DNA of 6,210 nt, from assembly GCA_964390795.1 (NCBI GenBank), contig CAYMLQ010000352.1, positions 1 to 6,210 of the forward strand, given 5' to 3'. Each line of letters starts with the position of its first letter. Position 1 is the first letter of the stretch. The translations under genes and the position numbers were made by a program. Positions 1-5,929 of the stretch are shown piece after piece. Below the pieces are notes generated by a model. It was not told the origin of the DNA and ran no database searches. It worked only from the letters and a program-made list of their open reading frames with translations. The stretch comes from CAYMLQ01 sp964390795 (GTDB lineage Bacteria; Verrucomicrobiota; Kiritimatiellia; RFP12; UBA1067).

Positions 1-1037
1 GAGGACGAACCGAAGCCCCGCTGCCTCAGCGTGCCAAAGTTGGTGATCCCGCGCGAGGTCAAATCCACCTCCAGGACATGCCCACGTGCGCCGGCGTCCA
101 ACCGCGCCCAAACCGGCGACGTGTTCGAGACGGGGGTGAACCATTCAGGCTGCAGCTGGCGCGAGCCCTGAAGGCGAACCTCTTCGCCCGTCCGCGCCCG
201 CCAGAGAATCGCCCCCGATGCCGTCCCGGAATCCGCGGCCGTGAGTTCCAGCGTGTTCGTCCGCTCATAGCGGCCGCCCGCCACTTCTACCACGGCGCCG
301 CCCAGCGGAAGAAAGCCTGTCAGCGTATACGCGCGCACCGCGTCCCGCGCGCGCTCCAGCGTGGCGAACGGTTCGGCGGCGCTGCCCGTCCCGCTGTCGC
401 TGCCGTTCGGCGCGACGAAGACGGCGAGCGCGTTGGTCGCCCCCGAGCCGCCGCTTTGTCCGGCAAGAAACAGATCGAAGCTGATATCCGAACTCGAAGC
501 GGAGTTCTGGTGGATCTCAACTGCGAACACATTCGTGCCGGCGCGGAGCGCCACCGGATTCAGGTTCGTCCGGAAGAAGGCGGCTTCGTCACCGCCGCCG
601 ACGCTCGTCGAGGCGGTCGTGGTGTAGCCGATGGCGCCGGCTGGCATGTTGTTTCGCCAGACCTCCGCGCCGTTGAGATACACCACCGCGCCATCGTCAC
701 GCATCACGCCAAGGGCCAGGTTCGTGAAGGTGGCGGGCGCGGCGACGAAAGTGTGACGGAAGTAGGTCGTGATGAACTTGGCGCTGGCGTTTGCGCCGTA
801 GCTCACTACGGTTTTTTCTGGGCGCCCGTCCGCCGTGTCGCCGTAGCCGAGTTCAGCGGGGCCGCTGGCCCACGCGGCGTCGTTGAAATCCGTCGCGCGC
901 CAGGCCGTGCCGGGGTTGGAGCCGTTATCGAGATACCGCCACGTTGCCCCTGGCGGAACAAGCAGGGTCTGGGCGCGACCCGCGGATGGCCATAGGACGC
1001 CGCTACAAGCAGCCAGAACGAAGACGCGCATGCTCAT
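1..1037 (-). CDS. Secreted right-handed beta-helix protein, GH141-like (partial, runs off left edge)
   Basis: The frame is open from ATG at 1037 to the window edge: 345 codons with no stop and the 3' end missing. A signal peptide is visible: MSMR, a hydrophobic run VFVLAACSGVLW, then PSAGRA with likely cleavage after A22. LAAC at 8-11 resembles a lipobox but lies very early. Residues about 28-195 form a beta-sandwich module common in secreted PVC proteins (TAWRATDFNDAAW, ELGYGD, DDGAVVYLNG, GTNVFAVEIHQ, SSSDISFDL). After a Gly/Ser linker, residues 206-345 begin a right-handed beta-helix: VAPNGSDSGTG, PFATLERARDAVRA, GGRYERTNTLEL, DSGTASGAI, GEEVRLQGS. This order is typical of GH141-like and related DUF1565/pectate-lyase-like proteins, so an extracellular carbohydrate-active role is likely; the substrate cannot be told. 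No clear Shine-Dalgarno precedes the ATG; M3 at 1031 is an alternative start. It is divergent from the decayed operon. Confidence 0.82.
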   Translation of the reverse strand, partial: MSMRVFVLAACSGVLWPSAGRAQTLLVPPGATWRYLDNGSNPGTAWRATDFNDAAWASGPAELGYGDTADGRPEKTVVSYGANASAKFITTYFRHTFVAAPATFTNLALGVMRDDGAVVYLNGAEVWRNNMPAGAIGYTTTASTSVGGGDEAAFFRTNLNPVALRAGTNVFAVEIHQNSASSSDISFDLFLAGQSGGSGATNALAVFVAPNGSDSGTGSAAEPFATLERARDAVRAYTLTGFLPLGGAVVEVAGGRYERTNTLELTAADSGTASGAILWRARTGEEVRLQGSRQLQPEWFTPVSNTSPVWARLDAGARGHVLEVDLTSRGITNFGTLRQRGFGSS

Positions 1038-1045
1038 TGGGCAGA

Positions 1046-1063
1046 GCCCGGCCCAGACCGGGC
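1046..1063 (-). other. Hairpin in the 5' leader of the beta-helix gene
   Basis: GCCCGG at 1046-1051 and CCGGGC at 1058-1063 are perfect inverted copies around a 6-base loop. The structure lies 9 bases before the ATG at 1037, where a ribosome binding site would be expected, so it could limit translation. A regulatory role is inference only. Confidence 0.35.
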
Positions 1064-1083
1064 ACGTAAAGTCCTTCACTATT

Positions 1084-1112
1084 TTCACACGGCTCTCTTT
1101 TCGCTGTGTCAA
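1084..1112 (-). promoter_or_regulatory. Candidate promoter of the beta-helix gene
   Basis: On the minus strand a perfect -35 box TTGACA occupies 1112-1107. Seventeen bases further on, 1089-1084 reads TGTGAA, a weak -10; the AT-rich stretch just beyond (AAAATA, 1085-1080) is an alternative at longer spacing. The -35 box lies inside the palindrome at 1104-1117, so a bound repressor would block it. The -10 assignment is uncertain. Confidence 0.4.
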
Positions 1113-1117
1113 CACAG
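1104..1117. promoter_or_regulatory. Operator-like palindrome between divergent units
   Basis: CTGTGT (1104-1109) and ACACAG (1112-1117) are perfect inverted arms separated by CA. A short symmetrical site of this size suits a dimeric regulator of the GntR or LacI type. It overlaps a consensus TTGACA box read on the minus strand and lies between the beta-helix gene and the plus-strand remnant array, so it could control both. On the minus strand its core reads GTTGAC, which also occurs at 4758-4763 upstream of the regulator gene. Binding by that regulator is inference. Confidence 0.4.
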
Positions 1118-1242
1118 TCTGATTATGGAGGTGGCGTAAAAATTAGTCAATGCAGGTCTCACATAAGAAACATTCTCCTACTTAAGGCTAGTGATGGCGG
1201 CGCGGCGGCGGCGTCTGGCAGCGGCGCAGCCGATGACCTTTA

Positions 1243-1283
1243 CGGCGCGGGGCTGGGGGGCCCCGCGCCGCCCGGCGTTTTTT
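1243..1283 (+). terminator. Strong GC hairpin followed by a T-run
   Basis: CGGCGCGGGGC at 1243-1253 pairs perfectly with GCCCCGCGCCG at 1260-1270, an 11-bp stem with a 6-base loop. Eight bases after the stem comes a run of six T (1278-1283). This looks like a factor-independent terminator on the plus strand, although the gap before the T-run is longer than usual. No plus-strand gene is visible upstream. It may end a short leader or small RNA starting near the divergent promoter region, or be left over from a lost gene. I see no coding signal in 1118-1330. Confidence 0.5.
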
Positions 1284-1330
1284 GGCTCATGAGGGATTGC
1301 TGGACTAGCAGACAGAAGAACTACGTATAA

Positions 1331-1594
1331 CAAATCAACATCAACATCGCGCTTGAAAATCCGGATGGCCTTCATCTACAATGGCTAAGTTGGCTTGGCG
1401 GACACTATCAAGACTTGTGGCTGATTTGTAGGCCTGGACAAATGCCGAACCGCCTGTTAACCCCAAGCGCCGGCTATAGCGTCATGCACAGCACGGTGAG
1501 TTACGGCTGGGATACCCTCCGCAATTTCCTCTACTGTGCGCCCGTCGGGGGCGGCCTGTTGCGGTTGAAAATTCCTGAAGGGACAACACCATGA
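1331..1594 (+). pseudogene. 5'-truncated gene tail, family unknown
   Basis: An open frame of 87 codons begins directly after an in-frame TAA at 1328-1330 and ends at TGA 1592-1594. It looks like genuine protein: LENPDGLHLQWLSWLGGHYQ, DLWLICRPGQMPNRLLT, GYSVMHSTVSYGWDTLRNFL, APVGGGLLRLKIPEG. The TGA overlaps the ATG of the next gene as ATGA, the classic arrangement of translationally coupled operon genes. There is no start codon until ATG 1442 and no ribosome binding site there, so I read it as the C-terminal remnant of a longer gene whose 5' part is gone. I do not recognise the family. Its position with glycan genes suggests a carbohydrate-related role, which is inference. An intact short protein starting at 1442 (50 aa) is possible but less likely. 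Confidence 0.55.
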
Positions 1595-2191
1595 ACACCC
1601 AAATTCACATGAACCGCAGAACCTATCTCAACACCTGTAGCGCCACCGCAGCTGCGGTCTGGCTGGTGCCAAGGTCGGAGGCGGCTGAAGAAGTGCGGCT
1701 CATATCATGGGAACTGGCAGAAGTTACTTCGCTGTCGAAGAAACTCAATCCGATGCTGAAACTCACGGCCACCAACGGCGCGGTCGGTTTCTCGAAACCG
1801 GTGGCGAAAGACCTCGCGGCCGCAGCCGAGGCGGTGAAGGGCGCCAACTTGCTGGCGCATGACGAACTCTACGACATGATGACGGCGAAGAAGGTGCCGA
1901 AGTCACAGATCGCCGCAATGGACATCGCATGCTGGGATTTGCACTCGCGGATGTTGCAGAAGCCGTTGCACGCGTTGCTTGGCACGAAGCGGACAAAGAT
2001 CATGCGCTACGGCGATGTGCGCGGCCATCAACCTGCACTGGGACTGGGCGCCGCACGCGCATCTCGCGATGGCATACGACGAGAAAATTATGCCGCTGGG
2101 CGAGTTCGTCTGGGGCGGCGAGGTTCCCAAAAGTTACATGACCGGCCCGTATCTCCAGGCCCCTGACTGGATTGGCATTTACCGAGTTTAA
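1591..2191 (+). pseudogene. Mandelate racemase/muconate lactonizing-type gene with internal deletion and frameshift
   Basis: The 5' part (ATG 1591, or ATG 1609 giving MNRRTYLN) has a twin-arginine-like leader ending near SEAAEEV. The N-terminal enolase-superfamily capping domain follows: NGAVGFSKPVAKDL, SQIAAMDIACWDLHSRML, KPLHALLG, with the frame good to about YGDVRG near 2025. Past that point the frame degenerates, and the natural C-terminus continues one frame over: AAINLHWDWAPHAHLAMAYD, EFVWGGEVPKSYMTGPYL, QAPDW, ending TAA 2189-2191. About 145 N-terminal and 57 C-terminal codons remain, against roughly 370-400 in the family. The central barrel with the catalytic Lys/His and metal-binding Asp/Glu residues is missing, so no activity is expected. 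Family members dehydrate or racemise sugar acids; the original substrate is unknown. GAAGGGA lies upstream as ribosome binding site, and the gene overlaps the preceding remnant by ATGA. Confidence 0.8.
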
Positions 2192-2196
2192 GGAGG
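2191..2196 (+). promoter_or_regulatory. Ribosome binding site of the SGNH remnant
   Basis: AGGAGG lies 5 bases before ATG 2202 and is the best Shine-Dalgarno in the window. Its first base is the last base of the preceding TAA (2189-2191). It fixes the start at 2202 rather than the in-frame ATG at 2172. Confidence 0.7.
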
Positions 2197-2201
2197 ACAA
2201 A

Positions 2202-2506
2202 ATGAGAACAGAACTGCTCACCGCGTTGCTCCTGCTGTCGTTGACGGCGGGCGCGGCGGAATCGACGCTGCGCGTCTACTACATCGGTATACGACCGTCT
2301 GGCAGCTCTATAAGGACGGCATCCACTTCAACGAGAATGGTAGCTACCTCGTCGGCTGCGTCTATTTCGCGCACCTCCTGCGCCAGAGTCCTGTAGGCTT
2401 GCCTACCGCGCCCTACGGCCAGGTAGACGCGAAGCTTGCGCCGCTGCTTCAGCAACTTGCGTGGGACACCCTGAGCCCTGAACCCGCCCGCGTTACCGGC
2501 AAGTAA
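2202..2506 (+). pseudogene. SGNH/GDSL-type hydrolase gene with internal deletion and frameshift
   Basis: The 5' part encodes a signal peptide (MRTELLTALLLLSLTAGAAE) and the first beta strand, STLRVYYIG, after which intact relatives continue with the Asn-Ser block carrying the nucleophile. At about 2288 the frame breaks. One frame over, a typical SGNH C-terminus runs to TAA 2504-2506: LYKDGIHFNENGSYL, VYFAHLLRQSPVGLP, LAPLLQQLAWDTL. DGIH has the Asp-x-x-His spacing of the catalytic dyad. The Ser, Gly and Asn blocks between are gone, leaving about 100 codons from a gene that would normally have several hundred. Intact members are secreted esterases that often remove acyl groups from glycans. 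The remnant sits 10 bases after the previous stop and 13 before the GH26 start, so it was an operon member. Family assignment is good from both ends; the original substrate is unknown. Confidence 0.7.
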
Positions 2507-2519
2507 AGTGAGACAAGTG

Positions 2520-4382
2520 ATGAAACCACCTAAGCAAACCGTCAGACAAGCGTTTGTCCTGTTCCTGCTCGTCAACACGGCGGCGAGCGCCGTTGAACCG
2601 GTAGACCCGGATCTCATTCCCGAGGCACGGACGGTGTTGAAGGTTCTGGAGTCGCAGTACGGCAAGAAGACGCTCAGCGCCAGCACCAGCGGCGTGGCGG
2701 GCTGGATTCACGAGTCCACCGGCCGCCAGCCGGCGATCATGGGTTTCGATCTATCCGGCTGGAACAGCCCAACCTGGGGCAAAACGTACACGCCGGTTGT
2801 TGAGAACACGATTGAGAGCGCCAAGGCGTGGTGGCTGCAGGGCGGCATCGTCCAGATGCAGTTCCACTGGAAGAACCCGACCCGGCCCGACGGCTCGGCT
2901 TGGTCGGGGCTGCCGCCGGCGCGTGGCACAGGGCCGGTGGATGTCGGCGCCGCGGTGACGCCGGGCACGCCGGTGCACGCCGCGTTGATGGCCGACCTGA
3001 AGAAGAACGCCGACTACCTCCAAAAGCTCGCCGACGCGCGGGTGCCGGTGCTGTGGCGGCCGTTCCACGAGATTGACGGCGGCTGGTTCTGGTGGACCGA
3101 CAAAGAAACACCCGAGAACACCGCCAAGCTCTGGCGGCAGATGTACGATTACCTCGTCAAGGAGCGCAAGCTCCACAACCTGATCTGGGTCTACAGCGCC
3201 GGCGTCCATGCCGGCGGTTACAAGCAACTCGCGAAAAAGGAAAAAAGCGAGGAGACGCTGCAAGGCGAGATCGCTTTCCGCCAGCGTTACTATCCCGGCG
3301 CGGCTTATGTCGATATCGCCGGCATCGACATCTATCCCGGCTCCGGCTACGGCCAACCGACGGAGGATGTCTATCCGACAGCGTTCGAGATCATGAAACA
3401 AGTCGCGCCGGGAAAGATGCTGGCGATGTGCGAGTCCGGCGTTCCGCTCAATCCCGACTTGATGGCCAAGAGCGGCCCGAAGTGGCTCTACAATCTCCAG
3501 TGGTTTGAAGGCGAGCTGGAGTGGGACCGCCTAGTTTATGGCCACGACACCATCGTCTCGCTCGACCGGCTGCCCGCGGTGACGCCGCATCACGCGCCGC
3601 CCTGTGTGCGGCTGGTCGCGCCCGCCGACGGCGCAAGCGTGGCGGGCGGGTCGGTAGAGTTGCACGCCGAAGCGGGCGTCCGCGACGGCACCATCGCCAA
3701 GGTCGAGTTCCGTCGAATTCGGGGCAACTGGAAGAACTGGTTCCTCGAAAAACCGGCACAACGGGCCGATAGCACCCTTATCGGCGAAGCGGCCACCGCA
3801 CCCTATGTGTTCGATTGGAAGAACGTCCCAGCCGGTTTCTACAATATCATCGCCCGCGTCACAGACAAACAGGGCGCCACCGCCGAATCCAACGTGGCGC
3901 GCATCAGCGTCGGTCTGAACAACCTCGCACTTGGCAAGTCAGCCACTGCATCTTCAAAGCCCGAGACAGCGGGAAAGGCAGTGGACGGAAATCTATTCAC
4001 CTCATGGAACGGTGAACGTCCCGGCGGCAAGAAAGGCGCGAAGAAGTCAGATGCCAAGGCCGAAACGAAGCAGGACCAGTGGCTTGCCGTTGACCTCGGT
4101 GTTGAACAAAACGTCGGCGGTGTGGCGGTTTCATGGTGGAAAGCCTACGCCCGTGATTACCGGATTGAAGTGTCCAGCGATAATCAGACGTGGAAGGAAG
4201 TATTTCACGAACCCAAGAAGTCGGACTACAGCGGCAACACGGACGTCATCCGCTTCCCTGCGGTCAAGGCGCATCATGTTCGCCTAGTCTGTGCACAACC
4301 CGGCACAGACTGGGGCGGTTATACGGTGTATGAGTTCGGCGTTTTCGAGTCGCTGCCCACACTGCCGGTTGCGGCACTATGA
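2520..4382 (+). CDS. Secreted GH26 glycoside hydrolase (mannanase-type) with Ig-like and CBM32-like domains
   Basis: The protein has 620 residues from ATG 2520; GTG 2508 and 2517 are in-frame alternatives, but the signal peptide MKPPKQTVRQAFVLFLLVNT (cleavage after ASA) fits the ATG. There is no clear Shine-Dalgarno, so coupling to the remnant ending 13 bases earlier is possible. The catalytic domain covers about 28-350: MGFDLSGWNSPTW, QFHWKNP, RPFHEIDGGWFWW with the predicted acid/base Glu184, DIAGIDIYPG, and LAMCESGVP with the predicted nucleophile Glu305. Both catalytic glutamates are present, so it should be active. GH26 enzymes are mostly endo-beta-1,4-mannanases, with some xylanases and glucanases, so the exact substrate is open. 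Residues about 360-463 are Ig-like (RLVAPADGASVAGG, NIIARVTDKQG). Residues 466-612 are F5/8 type C/CBM32-like (LALGKSATAS, AVDGNLFTSW, WLAVDLG, VRLVCAQPG), interrupted by a Lys-rich insert at 503-518. It is the only whole gene of the former operon. Confidence 0.9.
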   Translation: MKPPKQTVRQAFVLFLLVNTAASAVEPVDPDLIPEARTVLKVLESQYGKKTLSASTSGVAGWIHESTGRQPAIMGFDLSGWNSPTWGKTYTPVVENTIESAKAWWLQGGIVQMQFHWKNPTRPDGSAWSGLPPARGTGPVDVGAAVTPGTPVHAALMADLKKNADYLQKLADARVPVLWRPFHEIDGGWFWWTDKETPENTAKLWRQMYDYLVKERKLHNLIWVYSAGVHAGGYKQLAKKEKSEETLQGEIAFRQRYYPGAAYVDIAGIDIYPGSGYGQPTEDVYPTAFEIMKQVAPGKMLAMCESGVPLNPDLMAKSGPKWLYNLQWFEGELEWDRLVYGHDTIVSLDRLPAVTPHHAPPCVRLVAPADGASVAGGSVELHAEAGVRDGTIAKVEFRRIRGNWKNWFLEKPAQRADSTLIGEAATAPYVFDWKNVPAGFYNIIARVTDKQGATAESNVARISVGLNNLALGKSATASSKPETAGKAVDGNLFTSWNGERPGGKKGAKKSDAKAETKQDQWLAVDLGVEQNVGGVAVSWWKAYARDYRIEVSSDNQTWKEVFHEPKKSDYSGNTDVIRFPAVKAHHVRLVCAQPGTDWGGYTVYEFGVFESLPTLPVAAL

Positions 4383-4426
4383 AGAGCATACAAAAGGATA
4401 GACAATCTCTGGAGTAGGGAGTAGAG

Positions 4427-4507
4427 GCACCGCAGGCGTGCGTGGTGATGCTGACCTCCTCCGAGGCGAAGGAGGATGTCCGCCAGTCGCTGGCTGCCGG
4501 CGCGGCG
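4427..4507 (+). pseudogene. Probable scrap of a response-regulator receiver domain
   Basis: In the frame beginning at 4427 (upstream TAG at 4415-4417) the translation reads APQACVVMLTSSEAKEDV followed by RQSLAAGA. This matches the beta4-alpha4 stretch of CheY-like receiver domains: a hydrophobic strand, the conserved Ser/Thr switch position in TSS, then the E-A-x-E-D-V and A-x-x-A-G-A helix. The expected continuation (a YL.KP loop with the conserved Lys) is absent; after GA the frame becomes low-complexity Gly/Arg-rich and stops at TGA 4604. No phosphorylatable Asp strand precedes it. It is therefore a fragment of about 27 codons, far too short to work. A chance resemblance cannot be excluded on this length. 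Confidence 0.45.
4455..4475 (+). repeat. Small inverted repeat inside the receiver scrap
   Basis: CCTCCT at 4455-4460 and AGGAGG at 4470-4475 form a 6-bp stem around 9 bases. AGGAGG abuts an ATG at 4476 with zero spacing, so it is not a usable ribosome binding site. Probably incidental. Confidence 0.3.
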
Positions 4508-4676
4508 GGATCGCCATTCCGGCTTCCTCCGGGGGTGCATCGGCACGGGGGGCGAAGTCTGCGCGCCGCGGGCGGTGGGCTCTTCCGGCATCTGTCGGGA
4601 TCATGACGCTGCTGTTCGCCGGTTGCGGACGGGGCGGCCGTCTGGCTTATCTGTTCGCAGGAGCAACCGGCTGTTC
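4508..4676. other. Gene-free GC-rich stretch
   Basis: Apart from the small scrap at 4427-4507, nothing coding can be supported between the GH26 stop and the terminator at 4677. The frames here are open mainly because of high GC. Translations are rich in Gly, Arg, Ala and Cys and show no domain motif. A frame near 4604 reads MTLLFAGCG, superficially lipoprotein-like, but it has no ribosome binding site and no family signature. Confidence 0.5.
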
Positions 4677-4713
4677 AAGCCTCGCCGGGGTCAAACCCGG
4701 CCCCGGGCTTTTT
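4677..4713 (+). terminator. Probable factor-independent terminator
   Basis: CCGGGG (4685-4690) pairs with CCCCGG (4701-4706), extended by AAGC (4677-4680) with GCTT (4707-4710) across a 4-base bulge, and is followed by TTTTT (4709-4713). A competing stem, GCCGGG (4684-4689) with CCCGGC (4696-4701), shares the same bases. It lies about 300 bases after the GH26 stop and just before the regulator's promoter region, so it would insulate the regulator from upstream transcription. Confidence 0.55.
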
Positions 4714-4755
4714 AACAGCATACGGTTGTGCCAGTCATGTGTTGATGAAAAATAT

Positions 4756-4800
4756 CAGTTGACTGTGTACTTGTCATATTTGGTGAGTCTGTTGTAAGAT
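4756..4800 (+). promoter_or_regulatory. Candidate regulator promoter and operator
   Basis: TTGTCA (4771-4776) and TAAGAT (4795-4800) are separated by 18 bases and give a plausible sigma70-type promoter. A start of transcription 7-8 bases after TAAGAT would fall on or next to the ATG at 4808. Upstream, CAGTTGACTG (4756-4765) is a short inverted repeat with core GTTGAC, the core also found on the minus strand in the palindrome at 1104-1117. GTTG (4791-4794) and CAAC (4801-4804) form another small inverted pair. Autoregulation is plausible but inferred. Confidence 0.4.
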
Positions 4801-4807
4801 CAACCGC

Positions 4808-5929
4808 ATGAGCAATCGTGTCAAGCATACGCAGATCTTTAACGATTTGCGTGATCAGATCGTCGAGGGGAAGTTCGCTGAGCACCAGCGCCTTCCCAGC
4901 GAGGCCCAACTCGTAAAGAAGTACGGAGTCTCGCGACCGACTGCCGCACGAGCCTTAAGCGATCTGAAGGCCGCAGGTTTTGTCGAGCGCCACGCGGGGT
5001 CGGGCACTTTTGCGCGGAACATGATCTCCTCGGATGTGAAAGGCGGGGCGCTGATCGGCATGCTGGTGCCCGGCATGGGGAGCATCGAGATTTTCGACGT
5101 GATCTGCGGAAGACTGATCGGCCTGGCCCGCACACAGGATTACAGTGTCGTGTGGAGCGGATCTCCGGTTACAGAAAAGGCCGGGGCGTCACCCGCCGAA
5201 CAGGCCGAAGCGTTCTGCCGGGAACTCATCGAGCGCAAAGTACAAGGAGCGTTCTTCGCCCCGGTCGGCTGGATGAACGGGCAAGCGCAGGTTAACCGCA
5301 TGATCGCCGGCCGGCTGCGGGTTGCGGGCATTCCCGTGGTGCTGCTGGATTGCGATGTGTTGCCTTTTCCGCAGCGCAGTGATTTCGACCTCGTGGGCAT
5401 CGATAACTTCGATGCGGCCTACATGGTGACAGAGCACCTGCTGAACATGGGATGCCGCAAGCTCTGTTTCGTGGCCAGCACACACACGGCGCCGACCGTG
5501 GAGGCGCGTTACGCGGGGTTCCGTGAGGCCTTGCTTGCCCATGGCGTCACGGTCGCCGCCGGACACTGCCCCTCGACCGACCCCGCGGACGAGGCGCAAA
5601 TCGCCGCGCTGCTCAAGGACAAGCCCGACGCCTTTGTCTGCGCCAACGATTTCAAGGCGGGCGTGCTCATGCGCACGCTCGAGACGCTGGGCTGCGGCGT
5701 GCCAGACGGCGTGCGGATCGTGGGGTTCGACGACGTGAAGTACGCGACCTTGCTGCGTGTGCCGCTGACAACCATGCACCAGCCCTGCCACGAGATTGCC
5801 GCCGTCGCTTGGCAGGTCATGCAGAACCGCCTGGCCAACCCCGCGCTGCCGACCTGCACGGTGAGTTTGGCCGCGCACCTCGTGGTCCGGCAGTCCTGCG
5901 GCGCCTACCTGCCGCAGCGCCGAGCCTAG
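4808..5929 (+). CDS. GntR-type transcriptional regulator with LacI/PBP1-type sugar-binding domain
   Basis: The protein has 373 residues. Residues 6-70 form a GntR winged helix-turn-helix: QIFNDLRDQIVEGKF, QRLPSEAQLVKKYGVSRPTA, ALSDLKAAGFVERHAGSGTF. Residues about 80-366 form a periplasmic-binding-protein-like effector domain of the LacI type: GALIGMLVPGM, GAFFAPVGW, GIPVVLLDCDV, DLVGIDNFDAAYMVTEHLL, KLCFVAS, DAFVCANDFKAGVLMRTL, VRIVGFDDVKYATLL, PLTTMHQPCHEIA. This is the AraR-like architecture (GntR head, LacI body). Such proteins bind DNA as dimers and usually repress sugar-use genes until a sugar binds. Likely targets are its own promoter and the neighbouring glycan genes. Length and both domains look complete. 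No Shine-Dalgarno precedes the ATG, so translation may be leaderless. The stop TAG at 5927-5929 lies in the edge of a palindromic element. Confidence 0.92.
   Translation: MSNRVKHTQIFNDLRDQIVEGKFAEHQRLPSEAQLVKKYGVSRPTAARALSDLKAAGFVERHAGSGTFARNMISSDVKGGALIGMLVPGMGSIEIFDVICGRLIGLARTQDYSVVWSGSPVTEKAGASPAEQAEAFCRELIERKVQGAFFAPVGWMNGQAQVNRMIAGRLRVAGIPVVLLDCDVLPFPQRSDFDLVGIDNFDAAYMVTEHLLNMGCRKLCFVASTHTAPTVEARYAGFREALLAHGVTVAAGHCPSTDPADEAQIAALLKDKPDAFVCANDFKAGVLMRTLETLGCGVPDGVRIVGFDDVKYATLLRVPLTTMHQPCHEIAAVAWQVMQNRLANPALPTCTVSLAAHLVVRQSCGAYLPQRRA

Noticed and set aside
78..995. Plus-strand open frame of 305 codons
   Set aside because: It is antisense to the beta-helix gene, whose translation has a signal peptide and recognisable domain motifs. 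The plus-strand product is Arg/Ala/Gly-rich with no family motif, as expected for a GC-rich shadow.
1150..1185. Eleven-codon reading frame that could be a leader peptide for the hairpin at 1243
   Set aside because: The only GGAGG is 18 bases upstream, too far, and there is no run of regulatory codons typical of attenuator peptides.
2751..3401. Minus-strand open frame of 216 codons
   Set aside because: It is antisense to the GH26 catalytic domain, which carries both catalytic glutamates; no motif supports the antisense product.
4360..4382. Possible PEP-CTERM or other sorting signal at the GH26 C-terminus
   Set aside because: The protein ends shortly after the CBM32-like domain with ESLPTLPVAAL; there is no transmembrane segment or basic tail.
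4438..4797. Plus-strand open frame of 119 codons with lipoprotein-like stretches
   Set aside because: It runs through the terminator and into the regulator promoter, lacks a ribosome binding site and has a Gly/Arg-rich translation; the receiver-like motif is in another frame.
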